A DNA stretch of 64,000 bases from Sphingobium faniae (GTDB taxonomy: Bacteria; Pseudomonadota; Alphaproteobacteria; Sphingomonadales; Sphingomonadaceae), in NCBI GenBank assembly GCA_900100475.1, contig FMTU01000004.1, forward strand, positions 69,501-133,500, read 5' to 3'. Below, one piece after another: positions 7,813 through 15,892 of this stretch. How positions within the stretch are numbered: position 1 is the first letter of the stretch; each line of letters begins with the position of its first letter. Under the pieces are notes generated by a model. The model did not search any database. It saw only the letters and a list, made by a program, of their open reading frames with translations, and was not told the DNA's origin. A program made the position numbers and the translations under genes.

Positions 7813-9152
7813 CAGCCCGCGCTCCCCACATAGTCATGATAGACGCGGTGGAAATTGCTGATCTCGACTTCTTGCACCGGGTTGGTGCGGGCGGCCTTGA
7901 AGGCCTGGGACTTCATGCCCTTCTGCACTTCCTCCATATTCTGGAAATCCTGCTCCAGAATGAGGCCCCAGTTCAGGTCGCGCCACTTGCCGTTGCTGCC
8001 GTCGCCGCCATCTTCGACCTCCACCTTCGGTTCGGCGCCTTCGGCATAGCGTTCGAGGACGTTGACTTCGAAGATGCACTTGTCGGGATCGTCGCCATAA
8101 GGACGCGCGCGGTAGAATAGGACATTGGTCGCCTGTTGCAGGAAGACGAGGTTGGGGAAGATGTTCCAGTCGGTTCCCGCCTTCATCAACTGCTCGCCGG
8201 TGACAGCCGGAAAAGGACGGCCGCTTCTGGCCGATTCCTCGGCATGGAACTGGGCGAAGGCCCCGTACATGGTGAAGGGGTCGACATCCTCGGGCAGTTC
8301 CATCAGGCGCCTGCCCGCCGCCAGCATTTCCTGCGTGGTCGTCGCCTGAAGCGTATCCCAGATTTCCTTGTTGAATTCGTAGAAACCCTTGCGGATGTCG
8401 CCGCCCTGGTTGCTGATGCGCGGGCTTGGCAGGCCGAACAGCGCGGTCGGCGCATAGCCGAACATCGCATGTTTTCCATAAGCCTTCGAATAGGTGTAGT
8501 CGTCCTGATAGGCGAGCAACTGGCGGTGCGTTGTCTGCACATGATAGCCTTCCATGAAGGCTTCCTGCGCGGTCTTCCAGTTGCATGGCATGATGATCCG
8601 CTTGCGCCAGGCATAGCGCATCCGGTCGATCTCGAACGGGTCCAGGATCGTCTTGGCCTCGCCCAGAAATTCCTCCAGGCTTTCGCTGTCCGGGTCCATG
8701 TTGATGAAGACCCATCCGCCCCACTCGCCGACCTTCACCGTCTGCAATGTGACGTCCTCGTCCGGCAGGGCCGTCCCCCAGTCGTGGCGGTCGACGATCT
8801 CGGTGGGCTTGCCGTCGAGGTTCCATTGCCAGCCATGATATTTGCAATGGAACTTGCCCATCCGGCCGCATCCCTCGGTCAGGCGGCGGCCGCGATGCGG
8901 ACAGACGTTGAAATAGGCGGCGATCGCGCCGTCCTTCTTGCGCACGACGGAAATCGATTCGTCCGCGATATCATAGGTGTAGAAATCGCCAGGGTTGGGA
9001 ATCTCTTCGGCGCGGCAGGCCATCTGCCACAGCCTGGGCCACAGCTTTTCCTTTTCGCGCTGCACATAATCGCGCGAGATGTAAGCCTCGACGGGGATGC
9101 GGTCGGGCGTCACCGCGACCGTCTGTCCCGAAACCCTGGTCAATTCATTCAT
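7812..9152 (-). CDS. Rieske non-haem iron oxygenase, alpha subunit
   Basis: 446-residue aromatic-ring-hydroxylating dioxygenase alpha-subunit type. The Rieske [2Fe-2S] ligands are Cys84/His86 and Cys103/His106 (CPHRGRR, CKYHGW). The mononuclear iron site has His204 and His209 in EGYHVQTTH; Glu201 sits where naphthalene dioxygenase has its bridging Asp. The length fits an alpha subunit more than the shorter KshA-type proteins. There is no beta subunit, ferredoxin or reductase gene in the window, so partners must be elsewhere, or the enzyme is an alpha-only homotrimer. It lies between an acyl-CoA dehydrogenase (28-base gap) and the KstD-like gene (one-base overlap). Start supported by GAGG upstream. 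Confidence 0.92.
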   Translation of the reverse strand: MNELTRVSGQTVAVTPDRIPVEAYISRDYVQREKEKLWPRLWQMACRAEEIPNPGDFYTYDIADESISVVRKKDGAIAAYFNVCPHRGRRLTEGCGRMGKFHCKYHGWQWNLDGKPTEIVDRHDWGTALPDEDVTLQTVKVGEWGGWVFINMDPDSESLEEFLGEAKTILDPFEIDRMRYAWRKRIIMPCNWKTAQEAFMEGYHVQTTHRQLLAYQDDYTYSKAYGKHAMFGYAPTALFGLPSPRISNQGGDIRKGFYEFNKEIWDTLQATTTQEMLAAGRRLMELPEDVDPFTMYGAFAQFHAEESARSGRPFPAVTGEQLMKAGTDWNIFPNLVFLQQATNVLFYRARPYGDDPDKCIFEVNVLERYAEGAEPKVEVEDGGDGSNGKWRDLNWGLILEQDFQNMEEVQKGMKSQAFKAARTNPVQEVEISNFHRVYHDYVGSAG

Positions 9153-9180
9153 CGTCCGATCCTCTTCTTGACGGGACGCC

Positions 9181-10335
9181 TCAATTCCTGGCCGGTCCCT
9201 GCGGGAAACGCATGTCGAACACGCCTTCCGCGATGCGGTTGAGCAGCACCTCGATCGCGCCGCCCGCGATCATCCAGCCGCGTGTGCGGCGAAGGCAATA
9301 TTCGACCAGGCTGTCCTGACTGTAGCCCGCGCCGCCCATTGCCTGGATCGCCTCGTTCGCGCATTCGAAACCCGCGCGGTTGCACGCCACCTTCGCAATC
9401 GCCGTCTCTTCGGGCGAAGGCAGGCCTGCATCCGCATTGGTCGCCGCACGATAGAGGAGAAGCTGCGCCGCATCGAGCTTCAGCTTCATTTCCGCAAATT
9501 TCCATTGCAGGCCCTGAAACTCGCACAGCGCCTTGCCGAACTGCCTGCGGGTCTTGGCATGTTCGACCGCCGCGTTGAAGGCATAGCGGCCCAAGGCGAG
9601 ACTGCGCGCGGTATTGCCGATGCGCTCCACGTTGAAACCGGCCATCTGTTTCTTGAAGCCGCCCGGCCCCAACAGAACCTTGTCCTTGGGTACATAGACA
9701 TTGTCGAAGAAAAGCGGATTCCATTCCTCGCCCGACAGGAAACGGACCGGCTTGCCGAAGGTGAAACCCTCCTGACCGCGCTCGATCAGAACCGATCCGA
9801 TATTGCCAGTGCCCGGACCATAGCGGACATAGACCAGAAAAACGGTCGCGTGAGTGCCGTGGGTGGTGAAGATCTTCTGGCCCGTGATGCGGTAGCCATC
9901 GCCATCCTCGACCGCCGTGGTGGTCAACTCGGTCACGGCCGAACCTGCATTGGGTTCCGTCATGGCGACGGAGATCAGCCCCTCGCCGCGCAGCAGCGGC
10001 GCGAGATATTGTTCCTTCTGCGCGTCAGTGGCGAACTGAGCGAAGGTGCGGATGGCGCCGAAATTGCCGGCCTGCACCACGTCGGCCGACCGCGGGCAGA
10101 CCGAAGCAATGGTTTCGATCGCGATCACCGCGTCCATCAGGCTGCCGCCAAGGCCGCCCTTGTCCTCCGGCACGGTGATGCCGATCAGGCCCTGTTCGGC
10201 CATCATCTTCGCCACGTCCCACGGATAATCGTCGCTATGCGCGCGTTCCAGCGCGCCGGCAGCCAGATGGCGTTGCGCGAAGGCCGCCACCGCGTCGCGG
10301 AACATGCTCTGCTCTTCATTCAAATCGAACTGCAT
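9181..10335 (-). CDS. Acyl-CoA dehydrogenase
   Basis: FAD-dependent alpha,beta-desaturation of an acyl-CoA; 384 residues starting MQFDLNEEQ. Family features: PEDKGGLGG in the N-terminal helical domain, TEPNAGSAVTEL and ITGQKIFTT in the beta domain, and RRQFGKALCEFQ in the C-terminal helical domain. The segment IAGGAIEV at the place of the medium-chain enzyme's YEGT has Ala where the catalytic Glu would be, so the base must sit elsewhere, if active. A GTG start at 10362 is possible; the ATG at 10335 is preferred because homology begins there. First gene of the operon with the Rieske oxygenase and KstD-like gene. Confidence 0.92.
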   Translation of the reverse strand: MQFDLNEEQSMFRDAVAAFAQRHLAAGALERAHSDDYPWDVAKMMAEQGLIGITVPEDKGGLGGSLMDAVIAIETIASVCPRSADVVQAGNFGAIRTFAQFATDAQKEQYLAPLLRGEGLISVAMTEPNAGSAVTELTTTAVEDGDGYRITGQKIFTTHGTHATVFLVYVRYGPGTGNIGSVLIERGQEGFTFGKPVRFLSGEEWNPLFFDNVYVPKDKVLLGPGGFKKQMAGFNVERIGNTARSLALGRYAFNAAVEHAKTRRQFGKALCEFQGLQWKFAEMKLKLDAAQLLLYRAATNADAGLPSPEETAIAKVACNRAGFECANEAIQAMGGAGYSQDSLVEYCLRRTRGWMIAGGAIEVLLNRIAEGVFDMRFPQGPARN

Positions 10336-10473
10336 CCGGTCGTTATCCCCAGAAAGCGGCACAGGCCGCGGACAATTTGCTACGATCGGCCTAATCCGGG
10401 ATCACCGCGATGCGAAGGTTGCAGGGGCGATCCTTCACATCTGCGATACCTCTGGGCTGTCCGTCCCCTCAGC

Positions 10474-10479
10474 TTGACA
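10474..10479 (+). promoter_or_regulatory. Possible -35 box (TTGACA) upstream of the FadB-like gene
   Basis: A consensus TTGACA lies 71 bases before the ATG at 10551, in the 215-base divergent region 10336-10550. No good -10 box is seen at 16-18 bases, so the call is weak. Confidence 0.25.
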
Positions 10480-10550
10480 GTTGCGGCCGACGAATAGCTT
10501 GTGGCCCGGACTATCGACCCATTCCACTAGCAGGGCCAGACCATCCACCC

Positions 10551-12662
10551 ATGACCCAGATCAACGAAAAGATCGCCATCCGCGTAGAAGGCGATATCGG
10601 CTTCATCACCAGCGACAATCCGCCCGTCAACGCACTCGGCATCGGCGTGCGGCAAGGGGTGGTCGGCGCGCTGGAGGCGCTGAACGCCGATCCGGCGGTG
10701 AAGGCGATCGTGCTTTCCTGCGTCGGCCGCACCTTCTTCGCGGGCGCCGATATCACCGAATTCGGCAAGCCCCGCCTGTCGCCCACGCTGCAGGACGTGA
10801 TCGCCGCGCTGGAAAGCTCGGCCAAGCCGGTGATCGCGGCGATCCACGGCACGGCGCTGGGAGGCGGGCTTGAGACGGCGCTGGGCTGCGCCTTCCGCGT
10901 CGCCATTCCCTCGGCCAGAGTCGGCCTGCCCGAAATCAACCTCGGCCTGTTCGCGGGCGGTGGCGGCACGCAGCGCCTGCCGCGTCTGATCGGGCCGGAA
11001 AAGGCGCTGGAACTCGTGCTGTCCGGCAAGCCGGTGGGCGCGAAGCAGGCGCTGGAACTGGGCATATTGGACGCGGTCGAGGACGGCGAGCCAGCCGCCA
11101 TCGGCGCCGCCTTCGCCCGCCGGGTGATCGACGAGAAGCTGCCCGCCGTGCCGGTGCGCGACCGGGACGAAAAGCTGAGCGCGACGCGCGCCGATCCGTC
11201 CGCCTTCGATGCGCTGGCCAAAAAACTGACGGCCCGCAGCAAGGGGCAGGCCGCGCCGCAAGCCAATATCGATTCGGTGCGCCGCTCCTTCACCATGAGT
11301 CTGGACGAGGCGCTGGCCATCGACGCGGTCGCCAATCGCGAACTGATGTCGGGCAGCCAGTCGCGGGCGCTGCGCCACCTCTTTTTCGCCGAGCGGGAAG
11401 CCGCGCGCATCCCCGGCCTGCCGGAGACGGCGAAGGCGCGACCCGTGAAGAAGGCGGCGATCATCGGCGCAGGCACGATGGGCGGCGGCATCGCCATGTG
11501 CTTCGCTGGCGCGGGCGTGCCCGTGACGGTGATCGACGCCACGCAGGAGGCGCTCGACAAGGGGCTGGAGCGGGTGAGGGGCAATTACGCCACATCAGTC
11601 AAGCGCGGGTCGATCACCCAGGCGCAGATGGATGAGCGCGTCGCCCTCATTACCGGCGCGACCGATCGTGCCGCGGCGGCCGACGCCGACATCGTGATCG
11701 AGGCGGTGTTCGAGGATATGGACGTCAAGAAGGAGATTTTCTCCGACCTTGAAAAGCGGGTGAAGCCGGGCACTATCCTTGCCTCCAACACCTCCGCGCT
11801 GGATGTGGACGAGATCGCGGCGGTGCTCGAACGGCCGCAGGATTTCGTCGGCATGCATTTCTTCTCGCCGGCCAATGTGATGAAGCTTCTCGAAGTGGTG
11901 GTCGCAAGGCATACCAGCCCCGAAGCGATCCTGACCGCGATGGCGGTGGGCAAAGCGATCGGCAAGGTGCCGGTCTGGTCGGGCAATTGCGACGGCTTCA
12001 TCGGCAACCGCATGGTCGCCAAGCGGTCGGCGCAGGCGGAACGGCTCCTCCAGCAGGGGGCGTTCCCGCAGCAGGTCGATGCCGCGCTCACCAACCTTGG
12101 TTTCCCCATGGGGCCGCTGACGACCAACGATATGTCGGGCCTCGACATCGGCTATTCGATCCGCAAACGGCGCGGCACCCCCTTCCCCATCGCCGACGCG
12201 ATCGTGGAAAGCGGGCGGCTGGGGCAAAAGACGGGCGCGGGCTATTATCGCTACGAGCCGGGCGACCGCACACCCTATCCCAATCCGGAAACGGAAGCGG
12301 TGATCATCGCCACGTCGGAAAAGCTGGGCATTGCCCGCCGCGACATCGCTGAGGAGGAGATGGTGCAGCGGCTGCTGTTCCCGCTCATCAACGAAGGCGC
12401 GCGCATCCTGGAGGAAGGGATCGCGCTGCGGGCGTCCGACGTCGATCTGGTCTGGATCAATGGCTATGGCTGGCCGCGCCATCTGGGTGGGCCGATGTTC
12501 CATGCCGATGAGGTGGGCCTGCCGAACATCGTCGCCAAACTGCGCGAGATGGCTGCCGAAACGCCCGGCGATCCTTCACTGCAACCTGCGGCGCTCCTCA
12601 TTGACCTCGCCGACAAGGGCCAGAGCTTCGCGGACTGGCAGAAAAGCCGCGCCGCCGCCTGA
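10551..12662 (+). CDS. Bifunctional enoyl-CoA hydratase / 3-hydroxyacyl-CoA dehydrogenase (FadB/FadJ-like)
   Basis: 703 residues, the usual fusion order. The crotonase domain (about 1-190) keeps both hydratase glutamates: Glu108 in GGGLETALGC and Glu128 in LPEINLG. The NAD-binding domain begins at IIGAGTMGGG (Gly306-Gly311), with the dehydrogenase His436 in GMHFFSPANVM and Glu448 in KLLEVV; a duplicated C-terminal helical domain ends the protein. It would hydrate an enoyl-CoA and oxidise the L-3-hydroxyacyl-CoA to the 3-ketoacyl-CoA. The frame is open back to 10410, but homology starts at MTQINEK, so 10551 is used. No thiolase is next to it. Confidence 0.94.
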   Translation: MTQINEKIAIRVEGDIGFITSDNPPVNALGIGVRQGVVGALEALNADPAVKAIVLSCVGRTFFAGADITEFGKPRLSPTLQDVIAALESSAKPVIAAIHGTALGGGLETALGCAFRVAIPSARVGLPEINLGLFAGGGGTQRLPRLIGPEKALELVLSGKPVGAKQALELGILDAVEDGEPAAIGAAFARRVIDEKLPAVPVRDRDEKLSATRADPSAFDALAKKLTARSKGQAAPQANIDSVRRSFTMSLDEALAIDAVANRELMSGSQSRALRHLFFAEREAARIPGLPETAKARPVKKAAIIGAGTMGGGIAMCFAGAGVPVTVIDATQEALDKGLERVRGNYATSVKRGSITQAQMDERVALITGATDRAAAADADIVIEAVFEDMDVKKEIFSDLEKRVKPGTILASNTSALDVDEIAAVLERPQDFVGMHFFSPANVMKLLEVVVARHTSPEAILTAMAVGKAIGKVPVWSGNCDGFIGNRMVAKRSAQAERLLQQGAFPQQVDAALTNLGFPMGPLTTNDMSGLDIGYSIRKRRGTPFPIADAIVESGRLGQKTGAGYYRYEPGDRTPYPNPETEAVIIATSEKLGIARRDIAEEEMVQRLLFPLINEGARILEEGIALRASDVDLVWINGYGWPRHLGGPMFHADEVGLPNIVAKLREMAAETPGDPSLQPAALLIDLADKGQSFADWQKSRAAA

Positions 12663-12707
12663 ACCCACACACACTCATATATATTACAGGGATTTCCGGA
12701 GACTATC

Positions 12708-13544
12708 ATGAGCGACAGCAACGAGTTTCAGCGCGACATCGATTATAGCGAATTCGATTTCTTCAACGTCGAGATCGGCGAGGACGGCGTCACCGTCGTG
12801 ACGATGAACGCGCCCGACAAGTTGAACGCGGTCGGCCCGCATAATCACTGGCAGTTGGAGGATATCTGGCTGAAGCTGGCCCGCGACGAGCGGATCAAGG
12901 TGATCGTGCTGACCGGCGCGGGCAAAGCCTTTTCCGCAGGCGGCGACATCAAGATGATGGCCGAGCGGGCGCAAACCGAATATGGCCTGAAATATGCCCT
13001 GCGCGTACCGATCAACACATTGCGCATCTGGGACCAGATCCTGATGACGCCGCAGCCGATCATCGCGGCGGTCAATGGCGATGCGATCGGGCTTGGCACC
13101 TCGCTGTTCGCCTTTTGCGACATGAGCATCGTCGCCGAGGACGCGAAGCTGGGCGACACCCATGTGCGCGTGGGCCTCGTCACGGGCGATGGCGGATCGG
13201 TGATGTGGCCGCTGCTGGTCGGCCCGCAAAAGGCCAAGGAATATCTGATGCGCGGCAAGCTGCTGACCGGCAAGAAGGCCGAGGAAATCGGCCTGGTCAA
13301 CCACGCCGTCCCCAAGGAGCAGGTGCTGGACGAGGCGATGAAGATCGCGCGCGAGATCGCCGGGCAGCCGGTGTGGGCCGTGCGCTGGTCCAAGGCGGCG
13401 GTCAACAAGTGCATCCGCGATCAGGTGAACCTGACCGGCGAACTGTCGATCGCCTATGAGGCGATGACGATGCTGACGCAGGATTACAAGGTAGCCACCA
13501 CCGCTTTCGCCAACAAGGAGAAGCCCGTCTTCAAGGGCTATTGA
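12708..13544 (+). CDS. Crotonase-family protein without the canonical hydratase glutamates
   Basis: 278 residues, enoyl-CoA hydratase/isomerase fold. The oxyanion-hole segments are present (SAGGD near 76-80 and GLG near 128-130). Aligned by eye to rat mitochondrial hydratase, Glu144 is Ser132 and Glu164 is His152. An acid, Asp161, appears in the G-D-G-G loop instead. Annotating it as a plain enoyl-CoA hydratase is therefore unsafe; crotonases with moved acids do isomerisation, hydrolysis, C-C cleavage or dehalogenation. It sits 45 bases after the FadB-like gene and 4 bases before a hydroxyacyl-CoA dehydrogenase, so it acts in the same CoA-ester pathway. Confidence 0.88.
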   Translation: MSDSNEFQRDIDYSEFDFFNVEIGEDGVTVVTMNAPDKLNAVGPHNHWQLEDIWLKLARDERIKVIVLTGAGKAFSAGGDIKMMAERAQTEYGLKYALRVPINTLRIWDQILMTPQPIIAAVNGDAIGLGTSLFAFCDMSIVAEDAKLGDTHVRVGLVTGDGGSVMWPLLVGPQKAKEYLMRGKLLTGKKAEEIGLVNHAVPKEQVLDEAMKIAREIAGQPVWAVRWSKAAVNKCIRDQVNLTGELSIAYEAMTMLTQDYKVATTAFANKEKPVFKGY

Positions 13545-13548
13545 GCGC

Positions 13549-14508
13549 ATGGCCGCTTATCGCGACACGGATGCCATCCATACCGTCGCCGCGGTAGGCG
13601 GCGGCGTGATCGGCAATGGCTGGATCGCCGCCTTTCTGGGCAGCGGCCGGACCGTGCGCCTGCACGACCCGATGCCAGGCGCGGGCGAACGCACGCGCGC
13701 CCATGTCGCGGGCGCATGGGATCAGATGGTGGAACTGGGCCTTGCCCGTGCCGGGGACGACTGGGCGGCGCGTTTTTCCGTGCACGACACGCTGGCCGAT
13801 GCGCTGGACGGCGCGGATTTCGTGCAGGAAAGCACGCCCGAACGCAGCGAGATCAAGCAGGCGCTGTTCGCCGATCTCGACCGGATCGTCCCGGCGGACG
13901 TGCTGGTCGCCAGCAGCACGTCCAGCCTGCCGATCACCGAATTGCAGGCCGGCCTTGCCACCGCGCATCGCTTCGTGCTGGGCCATCCGTTCAACCCAGT
14001 CCACCTGATCCCGCTGGTGGAAGTGGGCGGCGGCGAGGAAACGGCGACCGACGCGGTCGACATCGCCCTTGCCCTCTACGCCGCGATGGGCAAGCAGCCG
14101 ATCCGGCTCAAACGCGAGATTTTCGGCCATATCGGCAACCGGCTGACCGCCGCCATGTTCCGCGAGGCGGTGCGGCTGGTGGCTGAAGGCTATGCCAGCG
14201 TCGGCGACATCGACAAGGCGATGAAGCATAGCTTCGCGCTCAAATGGGCGATCCAGGGACAATTCACGACCTTCCACACATCCGGAGGCGCGGGGGGTCT
14301 GGCCGAGTTTCTGCCCAAATTCGGCCCCGGCATCATCAAGCGCTGGTCCACTATGGCCGATCCGCCGCTGGCAGACGAGGCGTTGCAGGCGATGCTCGTC
14401 GAACAGATGGCGGAGGCAGCCGGCGGCCGCAGCGTCGCGGAAATCGCCGACTGGCAGGATGAGAAGCTGATGCAGATGTTGAAATTGCTGGGCCTGGATG
14501 ATCAATAA
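13549..14508 (+). CDS. 3-hydroxyacyl-CoA dehydrogenase, lambda-crystallin / carnitine dehydrogenase type
   Basis: 319-residue NAD-dependent dehydrogenase with one catalytic and one C-terminal helical domain. NAD motif GGGVIG is at 17-22, and the family signature GHPFNPVHLIPLVEV carries the catalytic His146. This single-unit form differs from the FadB fusion two genes upstream, and is often specific for shorter or polar 3-hydroxy acids (carnitine, gulonate) or branched CoA esters. It is only 4 bases after the crotonase gene. Having both FadB-like and lambda-crystallin-type enzymes in one operon suggests two different hydroxyacyl substrates. Confidence 0.88.
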   Translation: MAAYRDTDAIHTVAAVGGGVIGNGWIAAFLGSGRTVRLHDPMPGAGERTRAHVAGAWDQMVELGLARAGDDWAARFSVHDTLADALDGADFVQESTPERSEIKQALFADLDRIVPADVLVASSTSSLPITELQAGLATAHRFVLGHPFNPVHLIPLVEVGGGEETATDAVDIALALYAAMGKQPIRLKREIFGHIGNRLTAAMFREAVRLVAEGYASVGDIDKAMKHSFALKWAIQGQFTTFHTSGGAGGLAEFLPKFGPGIIKRWSTMADPPLADEALQAMLVEQMAEAAGGRSVAEIADWQDEKLMQMLKLLGLDDQ

Positions 14509-14745
14509 CATCCGATAGTCGGCGAAAAATATCCGACACATATGGCTCACAACTTGATAGCATGACGCTATACCCACGCTGGAAAGGACTCGTAGCTGCG
14601 CGAGGCCCTGCGCTGCAAGCGCCGCGAAGCGATCCAATCGCCGTGCGCCATGGAGTGCTTCCCATCAAGGAGTTCCGGGCTTGCAATGACGGCATGGGGC
14701 AATGGACGTCATCCGGCGCTTGCCGGAATGGAGAGGAAGAAAGAC
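14509..14745. repeat. Intergenic stretch with a degenerate inverted repeat
   Basis: A 237-base gap before the dioxygenase gene. Segment 14625-14636 and segment 14651-14662 pair imperfectly (9 of 12), and with the nearby GCAATGACG (14684-14692) they resemble the degraded intergenic palindromes common in sphingomonad genomes. This resemblance is from memory and not checked. Nothing coding is seen. Confidence 0.3.
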
Positions 14746-15732
14746 ATGACCGCCGATGTAATCAATCGTCCCGAGGCCGAGGATCTGCATGTGCAGGATG
14801 TCGTTGCGGCAGGCGAATTGGAAAACTGCAACCATCTGCTCGACGACCCTGTGGCGCTTAACCGCTTCTATGAGGAAAAGGGCTATATCCTGCTGCGCGG
14901 CGTGTTCGCACTCGACACGGTCGCGCGCGCGCGTGACGAGATGCTGGCGGTCGCCGCGCAGATGGAACTGGTGGAACCGGGCGATCCGACGGGCCGCTGG
15001 ACCGGAAAGGCGCTGCCCGGCAGCATGGAGGAAAGCGATCTTTATGCCGGTATCGCGAAACGGCTGATCGAAGACCCGGCCAATATCGGCGTGATGGAAA
15101 AGGTGCTGGGGGAACCTGCTTGTTCCGTGCCGATCGTGCAATATCGCACCTATCCGCCGCACAGCAAGCTGGGCACCGTTCACCAGGACGGCTTTTACAG
15201 CCCCGGCATACAGGATTACCGTCCGGTCTGGGTGTCGCTGACGCCCTGCACGCGCGATATGGGCGGGCTGGCGCTGGCGGTCGGGCAGAACAAGCGCGGC
15301 TATTTCCATAATGTCGGAAAGCCCAATCCCTTCCCCATCCCGAGTGACGCGATTCCGGCGGAAAGCTGGGCCACGACCGATTATATGCCGGGCGACGTGC
15401 TGATCGTCCATCCGGCCACGCCGCATTGCGGCCTTGCCAATAACAGCGACCGGCTGCGTATCTCCTTCGATTCGCGCGTGCAGTCGGCAGCCAACCCCAG
15501 CGCCGTCGCGGCCACCGTCACGTCCTTCACGCCCACCTCTGTGACGGTGGACGCGGATCGCGTCGGCGAGATTACGCTGAGCGTGGACAAGGACAGCTAT
15601 TTGCGGCCGATTGATCCGGGCGTGCGCGAAAGCTTCGAAGGCTTCGTCGACTATATGAAGCCCGGCATGCGGCTGGTGGTGGTGCGCGACGGGGACCGCG
15701 CGGTGATGTTGCGGAAGGCGGCGGAAGGCTGA
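14746..15732 (+). CDS. Phytanoyl-CoA dioxygenase (PhyH) family protein
   Basis: Fe(II)/2-oxoglutarate-dependent hydroxylase of 328 residues. The iron site reads HxD as His146/Asp148 (VHQDGF), with the distal His227 in HPATPHCGLANNSD, and Arg236 or Arg238 as the likely 2-oxoglutarate anchor. Family members alpha-hydroxylate branched acyl-CoAs or hydroxylate small molecules. The in-frame ATG at 14650 has no homology; GAGGAAG before the ATG at 14746 decides the start. It is 237 bases from the upstream operon, so it may have its own promoter, and a strong terminator follows. Substrate unknown; an alpha-hydroxylation of a branched CoA ester would fit the setting. Confidence 0.88.
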   Translation: MTADVINRPEAEDLHVQDVVAAGELENCNHLLDDPVALNRFYEEKGYILLRGVFALDTVARARDEMLAVAAQMELVEPGDPTGRWTGKALPGSMEESDLYAGIAKRLIEDPANIGVMEKVLGEPACSVPIVQYRTYPPHSKLGTVHQDGFYSPGIQDYRPVWVSLTPCTRDMGGLALAVGQNKRGYFHNVGKPNPFPIPSDAIPAESWATTDYMPGDVLIVHPATPHCGLANNSDRLRISFDSRVQSAANPSAVAATVTSFTPTSVTVDADRVGEITLSVDKDSYLRPIDPGVRESFEGFVDYMKPGMRLVVVRDGDRAVMLRKAAEG

Positions 15733-15855
15733 TCCCGATCGGACGGCATCGCGTCTGCGGCTGAGCAATCAGCCGTGGCGGCCACCGCCCGGATATACCG
15801 TTTGTGGCGGTGGCCCGATCCGTTGTCAGTGCGGATATGATCGACGCCGCGGCGC

Positions 15856-15887
15856 GCCGTGCCCCTTTGCGGGGCACGGCTTTTCTC
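15856..15887 (+). terminator. Rho-independent terminator after the PhyH-type gene
   Basis: A perfect 10-bp stem (15856-15865 with 15871-15880), a 5-base loop, then TTTTCTCTT. It closes the + strand unit 10551-15732 and lies just before the convergent acyl-CoA dehydrogenase gene. Confidence 0.85.
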
Positions 15888-15892
15888 TTCCT

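Noticed and set aside
10474..10479. Full sigma-70 promoter before the FadB-like gene
   Set aside because: The -35 is perfect, but no acceptable -10 lies at the right distance, so only the -35 box is listed with low confidence.
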